The position numbers and the translations under genes are program-made. Positions 1 through 11,032 of a stretch of 64,000 nt of DNA are shown here, piece by piece. Under the pieces are notes generated by a model, which was not told the DNA's origin, searched no databases, and was given only the letters and a program-made list of their open reading frames with translations. Every line of letters starts with the position of its first letter. Position 1 is the first letter of the stretch. Source of the stretch: Heligmosomoides polygyrus polygyrus (Eukaryota; Nematoda; Chromadorea; Rhabditida; Heligmosomidae); assembly GCA_947396885.1 (NCBI GenBank), contig OX377202.1, forward strand, positions 22,258,001-22,322,000, read 5' to 3'.

Positions 1-92
1 CCGAGCACGGCTGTTGCTGTTATTGACTACGGAGCATCGGCAGGTCTGCATGAGCTCTCTTGAGAAATGGCCTTGTTACTGACTTCTCTACA
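1..92 (-). repeat. LTR, family A, partial (window edge)
   Basis: The sequence is identical, apart from one G/A difference, to the right end of the LTRs at 3160-3603 and 6672-7118. It ends ...TTCTCTACA immediately before the polypurine tract (TCCTACCC on the plus strand). The rest lies left of the window. Confidence 0.85.
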
Positions 93-2854
93 TCCTACCC
101 TATTCGATTGTCCCTGTCCCAGGGACTAAACAATCATACAGGTCTGGGGAAGGGAGTTTATAACAGCTTCCAGACGGCGATGGGAAGTGGTAGCGACCTC
201 GTGCAGCATGACGAGTCCGCTTGTGTTGGTTGTGCTGCTCCATTGCCATCATGCACATGCAGTCTTCATCAGTCTCTCGATGCTGTGCACTGACATCGGT
301 GGACGTGATGTTCTGCGATGCAGTGAACAGTTTAAGCGGTTCATTGTCGACTGCTTGTAACTCTGTGATACTGAAATTATTGGATGAACATGAATAATGG
401 CGAAAATGTCGCTGCGGAGCACAATATAATGCTCCTGTATCTGTCATGAGACTAGGTGCCACAACCGAAATTGATGGAGGCAGTGGCTTATAGACTGACA
501 TCGCATCCTTTAGTATTGGCTTTTATTTGTTATCTGATTTGAATTTTTATTTAATGGCAACTACAACATTCATCACCTCACTTTATTTTATATTTATAGT
601 TCTACAGTGATGGGTAGGGATGAATGACTGCTCGCTGATGATTGACGGTGCCATTTTCCGTGCTTTAGTCCACTTTTCAATTATCGAGCAGTCAATGCGG
701 TGGTGGCAAAATAGAGGGGCTATTATATATGGGAATGGGAAAATCTTGAAGAAAATTTAACAGATTTCCACCAATATTTCCCATCAGCGGGATGCGATAT
801 GAAGTGAGCTCTAATTTTACCATGGTTTGGCGCATTCTTTCTTTTCTTAGGACGTCTCCCAAGAATAGACTAATTGCACGCGGACACGCTTCTAGCAGCT
901 TTTTGCTTTCTTTCTTATCATACAGTTCTTTATCTTCGGCTAAGTCACCGGATAGTGCTCATAGGTTTTTGACATTTCGATGAAATCGGAAATATAAGTA
1001 CAAGTTAGCTTTTGTCTCCTTCTTCCCTAATTTGGTGAAAGGAGTACAAGTAACCTTTCGGAGTATGGTGGATTAAAAAATATTGCAACGCAATAGAGAT
1101 ATCAAGATAGTTGTCTTACACTAGAACTTTTGTATTGGTGGTAGTTTTTTTGTAGTGCAGAGTAATGGTTTTTTAATGATACTATAAGGTATCAGCCTAC
1201 TACACAAGAAGTAAGACGTTCTTGGATTATGCTCGATTGAAAGATGACTGTTTGTCGTAGTCTACATCACATTTAGGGATTTACACTTATATGACCTTAT
1301 TACATGATTTTAAGAATGTTAATTGAGACAGTATTCTAGATCAACAGTGACACTGAGAAAGTAGTAAAATACTGTTTCATTTTATATTTTAAACTTCATC
1401 AAGTCATATTGCGTGGCTTTTCTCAAATCCAGCAAATATTTGATAGATATTGATCAGAGTTGTTGTTAATCCTTTTCCATTCATATTTATTTATTTATTT
1501 AATTCACCGATGTTCAAATAGTATATGAACCATTTTCTGATTATCAATCGGTGCGAAGAGAGCATTGAATGAACGTGTAAAGGTAAAATGTTACGGTAGG
1601 GCATCAGTGCTTGACGATTAATTTTCGTTCGCTTTCAATTACTATTGGCGCTGTTTTGATAGAGAGGCTGATTTTGGCAGCGTAGCCAAATGTTTTGATT
1701 TATGAATTATGAGGAAATGCTATTATTAATGGATTATAGAAATTATTGGCTATCATCCCTTTTGGAAGGCAAAGGCACAGTGTACGCTAGCAAAGGTCGC
1801 ACTCGAAAAGTCAAGGAAGAAAGGAAAAGTAAATTTTATGAGGATGCTAGCTTCGGCCGAATTTTATTTGGGATTTTGAGAATTTGGCTTTTGAAATTTT
1901 CGGCAGTCCTCAAAGTAAACGTACACTTTGGAAACAATCAAGAATTCGAAGTTATTCACTACGTATGGATGTATACAAATTATTTATTTGATTTTAGAAA
2001 GTTGAAACCCTCGTTGATGTGAAAGTCTCATTTGTATTAGGCAGTTTCATAGCTACTTAATAAGTATTCATGGCTTCTTTTGGGGGGGGGGGTTAAAAAT
2101 CTATCGATTGATACTATAAAAAATCAAGGTAAAATGAAGAGACCTTGATTTGGTTCCTCTTTAAATGTAGAGAGGTTTATTCAAACCAATAGCCTGATGT
2201 AATCCGACCTCAATTCTGATGATGCGAACGTTGTTGTCGAGGTTGTCCTTCTGAATACAGTTGGATGATCCGGCGGGTAGAGTGGAGTGGAGTGGTGAAG
2301 TGGCAGTAGATGGAGTAGTAGGAGTACAATTGCTATGAGAAGTATATGAGCGGGAGGGTAGTGGTGGTGGGGAGTAGGAGAGGAGGGTTGTTTACATATG
2401 TTCTCGTGGGAGATGGGATATGGGTCTGGGTGTAACTACGCATGGTTATTTTCGTGGGATGGAGGATGCTGGTAGTTGTTTGCGTGGAGGGACAGCGCGA
2501 TTGATAAATGGGGAAGGAACGGTCAGGAGGCACGGGTGGGATAAGAAAAGATCAGCAGCCGGTGTTCGGACTGTGTAATGGGTTCCACAGAAGTGAGTGG
2601 GTTGTGGTAAACAGTCAACAAGTCCGTTGTAAACTGCGGCGGATGCTTGATGAGCTTTCTTTTTTTAGAATGAATTCTTCTGCGGAATAAGAAGAAAGAG
2701 CCTTATTTTATGAATTATAGTTGCTATATGATGTGGCATTATTTTCTACGGAAATATCTGTGCATTTCCATGTTTCGAACTAAAAAGAGTGAAACATTAC
2801 AGCGCTGTGCAACACCATCAAAATTATTCAAGAGAATAAAATTATTGCATGAGG

Positions 2855-2925
2855 TGTGGTGCGGCTCGGCCGAGACTTCATTTGTTGCTCAGATTCTTAT
2901 GTTAGATGTCTAGAATTCTGGTCAA
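2855..2925 (-). promoter_or_regulatory. Leader core with 10-base palindrome (candidate dimerisation/packaging signal)
   Basis: The palindrome CTCGGCCGAG lies at 2865-2874 inside the block GGTGTGGTGCGG...GACTTCATTTG, which is conserved in every leader of the family. It repeats in unit 2 at 6377-6386. The flanking complementary GCATGAGG and CCTCATGC are present in both units. A packaging or dimerisation role is inferred from position and conservation. Confidence 0.5.
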
Positions 2926-3149
2926 CCTCATGCGAGGGAGCAACTTTATGCGCTTCAACTTCGCGTAGTGCGAAGGACAGAGAAGAAAAATGGATTATTG
3001 TTTTATATAAAAAAATAGGAGAATGCCACATCATGTTCTGCTAGAGAACAAACAGAAAGATTATTAGGCTTCAGCGCAATCAGGAGCAGTCAAGAAATTC
3101 GAAGGAGTTCGTTCATTAAGGTTTCATTCTTTAAACTAAAACCCTAGCC

Positions 3150-3159
3150 GGGACCTCCA
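3150..3159 (-). promoter_or_regulatory. Primer binding site, unit 1
   Basis: On the minus strand TGGAGGTCCC directly follows the end (CA) of the LTR. It complements GGGACCTCCA, the 3' end expected for a nematode tRNA-Gln. The same ten bases occur at 6662-6671 (unit 2), 18679-18688, 22746-22755, 35553-35562 and 36381-36390, with one change at 30575-30584. Confidence 0.7.
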
Positions 3160-3603
3160 TGTAACGGACAAGCTTCTTTTAAAGACGGTCGTAATGATTT
3201 CCGTTTAAGCACTCCATCGGACCCGAATCCGACCAGCAGAAATCGTTCTTATACAATGGATATTTCTCCGTTTGAACGCTTCGAGAAACACTTTGACGAC
3301 AATAATTTATCAGCATTATTTATCAGACAATAGAGGATAAGGTAGATGGATGGTAAGGAAGGGGGGGGGGAGGAATCGCATAAGGCAGGTCTAAGAACGA
3401 ACGGCTAAAGCGCCGCCAGCTTCATAGGGGAGCCGACCGCCAGAGGCGGATCAGCGGGAGGGGATGAACAAGCCGCCTAGGTTCAACTTGATCCTTCTTT
3501 TATAACCAGTGCCGAGCACGGCTGTTGCTGTTATTGACTACGGAGCATCGGCAGGTCTGCGTGAGCTCTCTTGAGAAATGGCCTTGTTACTGACTTCTCT
3601 ACA
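3160..3603 (-). repeat. LTR, family A (middle copy of the tandem array)
   Basis: This 444-bp LTR begins TGTAACGGAC and ends TTCTCTACA on the plus strand, i.e. TG...CA termini. In the minus orientation a TATA box (TTATAAAAG, about 3497-3506) gives a short U3, and a homopolymer of ten C residues (G on plus, 3361-3370) lies about 110 nt downstream of the expected start. It serves both flanking units. Confidence 0.9.
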
Positions 3604-6600
3604 TCCTACCCTATTCGATTGTCCCTGTCCCAGGGACTAAACAATCATACAGGTCTGGGGAAGGGAGTTTATAACAGCTTCCAGACGGCGATGGGAAGTG
3701 GTAGCGACCTCGTGCAGCATGACGAGTCCGCTTGTGTTGGTTGTGCTGCTCCATTGCCATCATGCACATGCAGTCTTCATCAGTCTCTCGATGCTGTGCA
3801 CTGACATCGGTGGACGTGATGTTCTGCGATGCAGTGAACAGTTTAAGCGGTTCATTGTCGACTGCTTGTAACTCTGTGATACTGAAATTATTGGATGAAC
3901 ATGAATAATGGCGAAAATGTCGCTGCGGAGCACAATATAATGCTCCTGTATCTGTCATGAGACTAGGTGCCACAACCGAAATTGATGGAGGCAGTGGCTT
4001 ATAGACTGACATCGCATCCTTTAGTATTGGCTTTTATTTGTTATCTGATTTGAATTTTTATTTAATGGCAACTACAACATTCATCACCTCACTTTATTTT
4101 ATATTTATAGTTCTACAGTGATGGGTAGGGATGAATGACTGCTCGCTGATGATTGACGGTGCCATTTTCCGTGCTTTAGTCCACTTTTCAATTATCGAGC
4201 AGTCAATGCGGTGGTGGCAAAATAGAGGGGCTATTATATATGGGAATGGGAAAATCTTGAAGAAAATTTAACAGATTTCCACCAATATTTCCCATCAGCG
4301 GGATGCGATATGAAGTGAGCTCTAATTTTACCATGGTTTGGCGCATTCTTTCTTTTCTTAGGACGTCTCCCAAGAATAGACTAATTGCACGCGGACACGC
4401 TTCTAGCAGCTTTTTGCTTTCTTTCTTATCATACAGTTCTTTATCTTCGGCTAAGTCACCGGATAGTGCTCATAGGTTTTTGACATTTCGATGAAATCGG
4501 AAATATAAGTACAAGTTAGCTTTTGTCTCCTTCTTCCCTAATTTGGTGAAAGGAGTACAAGTAACCTTTCGGAGTATGGTGGATTAAAAAATATTGCAAC
4601 GCAATAGAGATATCAAGATAGTTGTCTTACACTAGAACTTTTGTATTGGTGGTAGTTTTTTTGTAGTGCAGAGTAATGGTTTTTTAATGATACTATAAGG
4701 TATCAGCCTACTACACAAGAAGTAAGACGTTCTTGGATTATGCTCGATTGAAAGATGACTGTTTGTCGTAGTCTACATCACATTTAGGGATTTACACTTA
4801 TATGACCTTATTACATGATTTTAAGAATGTTAATTGAGACAGTATTCTAGATCAACAGTGACACTGAGAAAGTAGTAAAATACTGTTTCATTTTATATTT
4901 TAAACTTCATCAAGTCATATTGCGTGGCTTTTCTCAAATCCAGCAAATATTTGATAGATATTGATCAGAGTTGTTGTTAATCCTTTTCCATTCATATTTA
5001 TTTATTTATTTAATTCACCGATGTTCAAATAGTATATGAACCATTTTCTGATTATCAATCGGTGCGAAGAGAGCATTGAATGAACGTGTAAAGGTAAAAT
5101 GTTACGGTAGGGCATCAGTGCTTGACGATTAATTTTCGTTCGCTTTCAATTACTATTGGCGCTGTTTTGATAGAGAGGCTGATTTTGGCAGCGTAGCCAA
5201 ATGTTTTGATTTATGAATTATGAGGAAATGCTATTATTAATGGATTATAGAAATTATTGGCTATCATCCCTTTTGGAAGGCAAAGGCACAGTGTACGCTA
5301 GCAAAGGTCGCACTCGAAAAGTCAAGGAAGAAAGGAAAAGTAAATTTTATGAGGATGCTAGCTTCGGCCGAATTTTATTTGGGATTTTGAGAATTTGGCT
5401 TTTGAAATTTTCGGCAGTCCTCAAAGTAAACGTACACTTTGGAAACAATCAAGAATTCGAAGTTATTCACTACGTATGGATGTATACAAATTATTTATTT
5501 GATTTTAGAAAGTTGAAACCCTCGTTGATGTGAAAGTCTCATTTGTATTAGGCAGTTTCATAGCTACTTAATAAGTATTCATGGCTTCTTTTGGGGGGGG
5601 GGGGTTAAAAATCTATCGATTGATACTATAAAAAATCAAGGTAAAATGAAGAGACCTTGATTTGGTTCCTCTTTAAATGTAGAGAGGTTTATTCAAACCA
5701 ATAGCCTGATGTAATCCGACCTCAATTCTGATGATGCGAACGTTGTTGTCGAGGTTGTCCTTCTGAATACAGTTGGATGATCCGGCGGGTAGAGTGGAGT
5801 GGAGTGGTGAAGTGGCAGTAGATGGAGTAGTAGGAGTACAATTGCTATGAGAAGTATATGAGCGGGAGGGTAGTGGTGGTGGGGAGTAGGAGAGGAGGGT
5901 TGTTTACATATGTTCTCGTGGGAGATGGGATATGGGTCTGGGTGTAACTACGCATGGTTATTTTCGTGGGATGGAGGATGCTGGTAGTTGTTTGCGTGGA
6001 GGGACAGCGCGATTGATAAATGGGGAAGGAACGGTCAGGAGGCACGGGTGGGATAAGAAAAGATCAGCAGCCGGTGTTCGGACTGTGTAATGGGTTCCAC
6101 AGAAGTGAGTGGGTTGTGGTAAACAGTCAACAAGTCCGTTGTAAACTGCGGCGGATGCTTGATGAGCTTTCTTTTTTTAGAATGAATTCTTCTGCGGAAT
6201 AAGAAGAAAGAGCCTTATTTTATGAATTATAGTTGCTATATGATGTGGCATTATTTTCTACGGAAATATCTGTGCATTTCCATGTTTCGAACTAAAAAGA
6301 GTGAAACATTACAGCGCTGTGCAACACCATCAAAATTATTCAAGAGAATAAAATTATTGCATGAGGTGTGGTGCGGCTCGGCCGAGACTTCATTTGTTGC
6401 TCAGATTCTTATGTTAGATGTCTAGAATTCTGGTCAACCTCATGCGAGGGAGCAACTTTATGCGCTTCAACTTCGCGTAGTGCGAAGGACAGAGAAGAAA
6501 AATGGATTATTGTTTTATATAAAAAAATAGGAGAATGCCACATCATGTTCTGCTAGAGAACAAACAGAAAGATTATTAGGCTTCAGCGCAATCAGGAGCA

Positions 6601-6671
6601 GTCAAGAAATTCGAAGGAGTTCGTTCATTAAGGTTTCATTCTTTAAACTAAAACCCTAGCCGGGACCTCCA
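3604..6671 (-). repeat. Internal region of non-autonomous unit 2
   Basis: This is a near-exact copy of 93-3159, with the same open frames (133 aa at 3611-4012 minus, 106 aa at 5213-5533 plus) and the same leader from about 5.7 kb. The only differences I see are homopolymer lengths. Primer binding site at 6662-6671. Confidence 0.8.
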
Positions 6672-7118
6672 TGTAACGGACAAGCTTCTTTTAAAGACGG
6701 TCGTAATGATTTCCGTTTAAGCACTCCATCGGACCCGAATCCGACCAGCAGAAATCGTTCTTATACAATGGATATTTCTCCGTTTGAACGCTTCGAGAAA
6801 CACTTTGACGACAATAATTTATCAGCATTATTTATCAGACAATAGAGGATAAGGTAGATGGATGGTAAGGAAGGGGGGGGGGGGGAGGAATCGCATAAGG
6901 CAGGTCTAAGAACGAACGGCTAAAGCGCCGCCAGCTTCATAGGGGAGCCGACCGCCAGAGGCGGATCAGCGGGAGGGGATGAACAAGCCGCCTAGGTTCA
7001 ACTTGATCCTTCTTTTATAACCAGTGCCGAGCACGGCTGTTGCTGTTATTGACTACGGAGCATCGGCAGGTCTGCGTGAGCTCTCTTGAGAAATGGCCTT
7101 GTTACTGACTTCTCTACA
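6672..7118 (-). repeat. LTR, family A (5' LTR of the array in minus orientation)
   Basis: 447 bp with TGTAACGG...CTCTACA ends and a TATA box at about 7012-7020 (minus). The G run is 13 long here against 10 in the middle copy. It is followed by non-repeat sequence starting CCACTATGG, so this is the outer end of the array. Confidence 0.9.
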
Positions 7119-8212
7119 CCACTATGGCACTATCTATGAGATATCGCGCCCTAATCACAATTGTGATTTATCACACACAGTCCTCGTCCGACTGGTATTT
7201 CAGACATGGTGAGGGGTTACTCTCATTGTTACGCGCTTCGCGCCTTCTCTCTCTATTCTTCCCATTACTTGGTAAGTCCGTTATGGATTGGGGGGGGGGG
7301 GAATGAACTGGGCTTGTATATAACCATATCGTATTAGGGGTTCAATGTGCGCGTCGCGGTCCATGTTGACCACGCGGGAGCGTGCTCATTGCGAAAGTTA
7401 TTGTCGCCTTACTGCCGCTGAGCGCGGTGACTGTTCTCTTCCTAGTCATGGTTTCTTTTAGTCATGGTTTCTTCAAGTCATGTTCTCTTCTTATCCTAAC
7501 TAGTCATCATTGAGATACTATTCCTAGGGATAGGTCTGTGGGATGTTAGGGTTATCCTGTCTCTATTCAGTCGTGAGTTAAATGCTAGGTTTAATTAGAG
7601 GAAGTAGGGGGGATGACTCTCGGTTTGTTCTTTCTTCTTTTTGCTTTTTTTAAATAAATGTAGAGATTAATCTGACCGGTTCGCTTCCTTCCGTGGAGCG
7701 GTTCGCACGGAATGTGAGGTCGGGAAGGGGCAGTGAAGTGCGAGCTTTCCTCTTTCCCTGAGGCCGTGTGTTGGTCCAGGTCTTTGGTCCGGATCCAGCA
7801 CGTTCGCCCACGTGACAGATCCGAGTATACCATGCAGCGGGGAGGTGACGGAGGGGAGCGTGATCGTGCACGCCATTGTTTAAAGACAATGGCGCTTAAC
7901 GCAGATGATTGGGGTGGTGCAGACATCTTAAAATAGGAATGATGATATTGGGAAGGGACATTGCAGTAATAGTTGACAGTAATGATAGGGGGGATGCAAA
8001 TATTCATTTGAAATTATACAAAATCAAAATATAAAAATTATGCAGTTACTTTCGCCTGCATCTTGGGGTGCGAGGTACATCCATTGGCGGTGGCTCAGTA
8101 TTGAGGTGCGAACATTCTGGCGCGATGGTGACCTCGAAGTGAGGTGCGAGGCGCGCCTCGTGCTAATTACGGGATTTCGGGTACGAGACAGGCCCGCGTT
8201 GTTGATAGAGAT
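7119..8212. other. No gene recognised
   Basis: Overlapping open frames on both strands at 7591-8007 have no recognisable motif. A perfect 14-base palindrome CGAGGCGCGCCTCG lies at 8147-8160. A 10-base G run lies near 7291. Nothing else can be supported. Confidence 0.5.
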
Positions 8213-8688
8213 TGTAGAGAAGTCAATAGCAGATGTAAGGTCATTTCTCTAGAAAGCTCAATACCCACACAGATCTGCTGACTCCCCGTGGTCAACAACA
8301 GCGACAGCCGTGCTCGGCGCTGGTTATAAAAGAAGGATCAAGTTGAAACTAGGCTGTTTGTTTACCTCCTCCCGCTGATCCGCCTCTGGCGGTCGGCTCC
8401 CCTCTGAAGCTGGCGGCGCTTTAGCCGTTCGTTCCTAGACCTGCCTTATGCGATTCCTTCCCCCCCCCCCCCTTACTCATCCATCTGCCTTATCCTGTAT
8501 TGTCTGATAAATAATGCTGATGATATTGTCGTCAAAGTGTTTCTTGAAGCGTTCAAACGGAGCAAAATCTATTGTATAAGAACGACTTCTGCTGGTCGGA
8601 TTCGGGTCCGATGGAGTGTTTAAACGGAAGTCATTACGACCGTCCATAAAAAAAGCTTTTCCGTTACATGATTAACGTCGGGCACTGC
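8213..8688 (+). repeat. Solo LTR, family A, inverted relative to the array
   Basis: The sequence runs TGTAGAGAAGTC...TTTCCGTTACA on the plus strand and matches the reverse complement of the LTRs at 3160 and 6672, including the TATA box (GGTTATAAAAG, about 8322-8332) and a 13-base C run at 8460-8472. No primer binding site or internal sequence follows, so it is a solo LTR. Flanks (GAGAT / TGATT) do not give a clean target duplication. It is diverged from the array, so it is older. Confidence 0.8.
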
Positions 8689-9009
8689 GCGGGATTCCAC
8701 CGCATTATTACGCCTTACGCTAATATTAGACGGGCGCTCCGGGCTTATATCGTATTGCTAATACGTTATCTATTCTACGTAGTTGACCATATATAGTCAT
8801 ATAACCTACTTCGTCTCGTATGTGACTCTTCGTTGGGGTTACGGGGTCTTACTTAAATCTAACCAGATTCTCCTGATGTCGCGTCATATCGACGTGGCCA
8901 TTTTCGATATCCACCGACACCATGGTCAGTCGATATGGAGCAGGGTCGTTGAGCGGTCGGTGGCGGATCGCGGCTCTTCCGCCGCCGCTACAGGAGGGCA
9001 CTGGGAGAC
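8689..9009. other. No gene recognised
   Basis: Unique-looking sequence between the solo LTR and the 113-bp array. A short stretch after 8689 (TTAACGTCGGGCA...) resembles 12,122-12,140 near the 3' part of element 1. No coding signal is seen. Confidence 0.4.
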
Positions 9010-9480
9010 GGGAGCAGTTTCTGCACGAGCACCTTGGACGCACTACACCCTGGAGTCCCTTCCCTAGCCGAGTTGTGCGCTCGAAGAGCGCACAATCCAT
9101 CTCCGATGTCCCCCTCAGCGACGAAAGCATTCTTGGCACGAGCCGCCTGGATGGTCCACACCCCGGAGTCCCTTCCCTAGCCGAGTTGTGCGCTCGAAGA
9201 GCGCACGACCCATCTCCGATGTCCCCCTCAGCGACGAAAGCATTCTTGGCACGAGCCACCTGGATGGCCCACACCCCGGAGTCCCTTCCCTAGCCGAGTT
9301 GTGCGCTCGAAGAGCGCACAACCCATCTCCGATGTCCCCCTCAGCGACGAAAGCATTCTTGGCACGAGCCGCCTGGATGGTCCACACCCCGGAGTCCCTT
9401 CCCTAGCCGAGTTGTGCGCTCGAAGAGCGCACAACCCATCTCCGATGTTCCCCTCAGCGACGAAAGCAGTCTCGTCACGG
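9010..9480. repeat. 113-bp tandem repeat, about four copies
   Basis: The marker GGAGTCCCTTCCC starts at 9052, 9165, 9278 and 9391, an exact 113-bp spacing. Each unit holds a hairpin GTGCGCTCGAAGAGCGCAC (7-bp stem). Because 113 is not a multiple of three, the long overlapping open frames on both strands shift frame each unit and are unlikely to be a gene. A diverged single unit is seen at about 59.54-59.69 kb. Confidence 0.9.
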
Positions 9481-9734
9481 ATTGATGTGCAAGTTTGCGT
9501 GGTATTCCAGCGGGAGCTGGCATATTGCCAGCGGAGCAAGTGGTTAGTTCTAATGGCTATCGGGTTACGGCCATTCTTTGTGTTTTGATACGAGTGATTA
9601 CACTGGGAGGCCTTGCTTCCTAACTCAGTGGTACTCCTTGCATAATAAATGTAGTTCCATTATGCGTGAGCGTCAACATTATCGATGACATGTTAGTTAT
9701 TGATTAATTATTGATTATTCTACGTTTATTGCAG

Positions 9735-9858
9735 GATGGCCCACAGCGTGGACCGATCATTCTGTGTGGAGCGCTGTTCGGAGCGCGGAATCTGTTATGC
9801 AGTCGAGGGGGATTACCGCTGCCTCTGTGATGAGGGGTACATCTCCCCGACTGCATAG
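9735..9858 (+). CDS. EGF-like domain exon (short, possibly a gene remnant)
   Basis: A good splice acceptor (TTCTACGTTTATTGCAG) ends at 9734 and is followed by an open frame from ATG 9736 to TAG 9856-9858, 40 residues. The peptide contains CVERCSERGICYAVEGDYRC then LCDEGY: cysteines spaced C-x3-C-x5-C-x8-C-x-C, with a closing GY, the pattern of an EGF-like module. EGF modules fold in extracellular proteins through disulfides; this copy appears to have five of the usual six cysteines. No matching exons were found on either side, so it may be the terminal exon of a gene or a captured fragment. Confidence 0.45.
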
Positions 9859-10230
9859 AGGAGAGGGCGGATGAGGCCGCAGGGGAGCACCCAGTGATGG
9901 CAATGCTCCTGATTTTCCTAGTTAAGTGCTATACTTATTATGACTATAGGATTATACATGCATTATAGATGTAAATACTAATACTATTTATTTAGGAGTT
10001 GTGGTGCTCCTAGGAGCGGCTGCCTGCTGATATTTTTATATCCGCCGAAGAGCGCGCAGCCGCTTCGCACTGCGGGCGCTCGTCCCTCTCCCGAAGCTGG
10101 AAGGAACCTTCAAGAGAAGGGAGATTGGTTGAGCCCAGGGGGCTCACATTGTTAATGTAGATAGTCGTATTTAAACTTTGTTGTTATTATATTACAAGTT
10201 ACTTGTGCTTAAGCGATGTCACTTAGAATA
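9859..10230. other. No gene recognised
   Basis: AT-rich spacer followed by GC-rich sequence with a small hairpin (GAGCCCAGGGGGCTC, about 10,131-10,145). It contains the unidentified 3' end of element 2. I could find neither a zinc-knuckle ORF nor a 3' LTR for element 2 here. Confidence 0.4.
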
Positions 10231-10239
10231 AAAGTTTGA

Positions 10240-10580
10240 TGCTAAAGTGTTCTATTGATCGCAAAGAAGGTGAAATACCAGCATTCTTGTAAAGTTTGTG
10301 ATAACTAATTTCAGGTTGTTTGTAGAGTTTAGCGCAATTCATATGGATCGTCCGATTCCGTGGGCCGTCGGAGATGGTGATGTTGGGGCGATCAATGCGC
10401 ACGATGGGGAAAGGACCATCAAACTTAGGTACGATTTTGCTACCAGTTTCTTTTCTTATTAGTACTTGATCATCTATGTTAAACCTATGTCCGATAATTT
10501 TGCCCGCTTCCGGAGGTTATAATTGTGCTTTTGAATAACCTGGGCAGTGATGATATTTTGAGTAACCTGGGTCCAGATAT
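10240..10580 (-). pseudogene. Element 2 integrase, C-terminal part
   Basis: Minus-strand reading gives the C-terminal end of a Ty3/gypsy integrase: the block HNYNLRKR..., then QVLIRKETGSKIVPKFDGPF, the GPF module, then IDRPNITI. It parallels the end of the element 1 integrase (12.77-12.95 kb) but is diverged. Its N-terminal part continues at 19,141-20,087; the two halves are separated by element 1 and both have ATAT at the break (10577-10580 and 19141-19144). Confidence 0.85.
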
Positions 10581-11032
10581 TGTAACGGAAAAGTTTCTTT
10601 TAAAGACGGTCGTAATGATTTCCGTCTAAGCACTCCATTGGACCCGTATCCGACCAGCAGAAATCGTTCTTATACAATGGATATTTCTCCGGTTGAACGC
10701 TTCAAGAAACACTTTGACGACAATAATTTATCAACATTATTTATCAGACAATACAGGATACGGCAGATGGACGGTTAATGGGGGGGGGGGAGGAAGGGAA
10801 GGAAGGATCCGCCTGAGGCGATCCCAGGGACGAACGGCTAACGCCGCCAGACTCAGACCGGGGCCGAACGCCACATGTTTTTCGGGGTTCTCCTCTTATA
10901 CCCCGCTTCTCGGCTTAGAGCCGGCGCCTGTTGCGAGTGACCAGCACGTGCCGAGGGACGCGGCTGGAAAAGCGGTGTTGGAGTGGGAACACCAAAGAGC
11001 ACCGGCTTGGCTTCCTCTACCGTAGCACTACA
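10581..11032 (-). repeat. 3' LTR of element 1
   Basis: TGTAACGGAA...GTAGCACTACA on the plus strand, 452 bp. A TATA box (GTATAAGAG on minus) lies at about 10893-10901 and a run of 11 G at 10780-10790. About five substitutions separate it from the 5' LTR. The zinc-knuckle ORF ends inside it. Confidence 0.93.

Larger units (their letters stand above)
93..3159 (-). repeat. Internal region of non-autonomous unit 1
   Basis: About 2.1 kb (roughly 93-2190) has no recognisable protein. Two open frames next to the polypurine tract (133 aa at 100-501 minus, 77 aa at 60-293 plus) repeat exactly in unit 2 but resemble nothing I know, and the 133-aa frame lacks the zinc knuckles found at this place in elements 1 and 5. 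About 2190-3159 is the family leader, clearly homologous to 17.77-18.68 kb of element 1 and to the leaders of elements 3 and 5. The unit therefore pairs the cis signals of the family with unrelated cargo. Confidence 0.75.
1..7118 (-). mobile_element. Tandem array of a non-autonomous Ty3/gypsy-like LTR element (two full units plus a partial LTR)
   Basis: Three copies of one LTR (1-92 partial, 3160-3603, 6672-7118) alternate with two nearly identical internal regions (93-3159 and 3604-6671), a repeat period of about 3,512 bp. Read on the minus strand each LTR ends ...CCGTTACA and is followed at once by the primer binding site TGGAGGTCCC; the other side is the purine run GGGTAGGA. No gag, protease, RT or integrase is visible. 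The array ends at 7,118, where unique sequence begins; its left end lies outside the window. The units differ by only a few bases and by G-run length. It may be a true tandem product of LTR recombination or a collapsed or duplicated assembly. Confidence 0.85.

Noticed and set aside
1702..2022. 106-residue plus-strand frame repeated at 5213-5533
   Set aside because: It is duplicated only because the whole unit is duplicated; it is antisense to the element and has no recognisable motif.
2710..3044. Small plus-strand frames in the leader regions
   Set aside because: They fall in the untranslated leader, antisense to the element, and cross the conserved RNA structure.
8213..8688. Second LTR of an element facing the tandem array
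   Set aside because: Orientation is opposite and no internal sequence is attached; it is a solo LTR.
9010..9480. CRISPR-like array
   Set aside because: The units are full 113-bp tandem repeats without unique spacers, and the context is eukaryotic.
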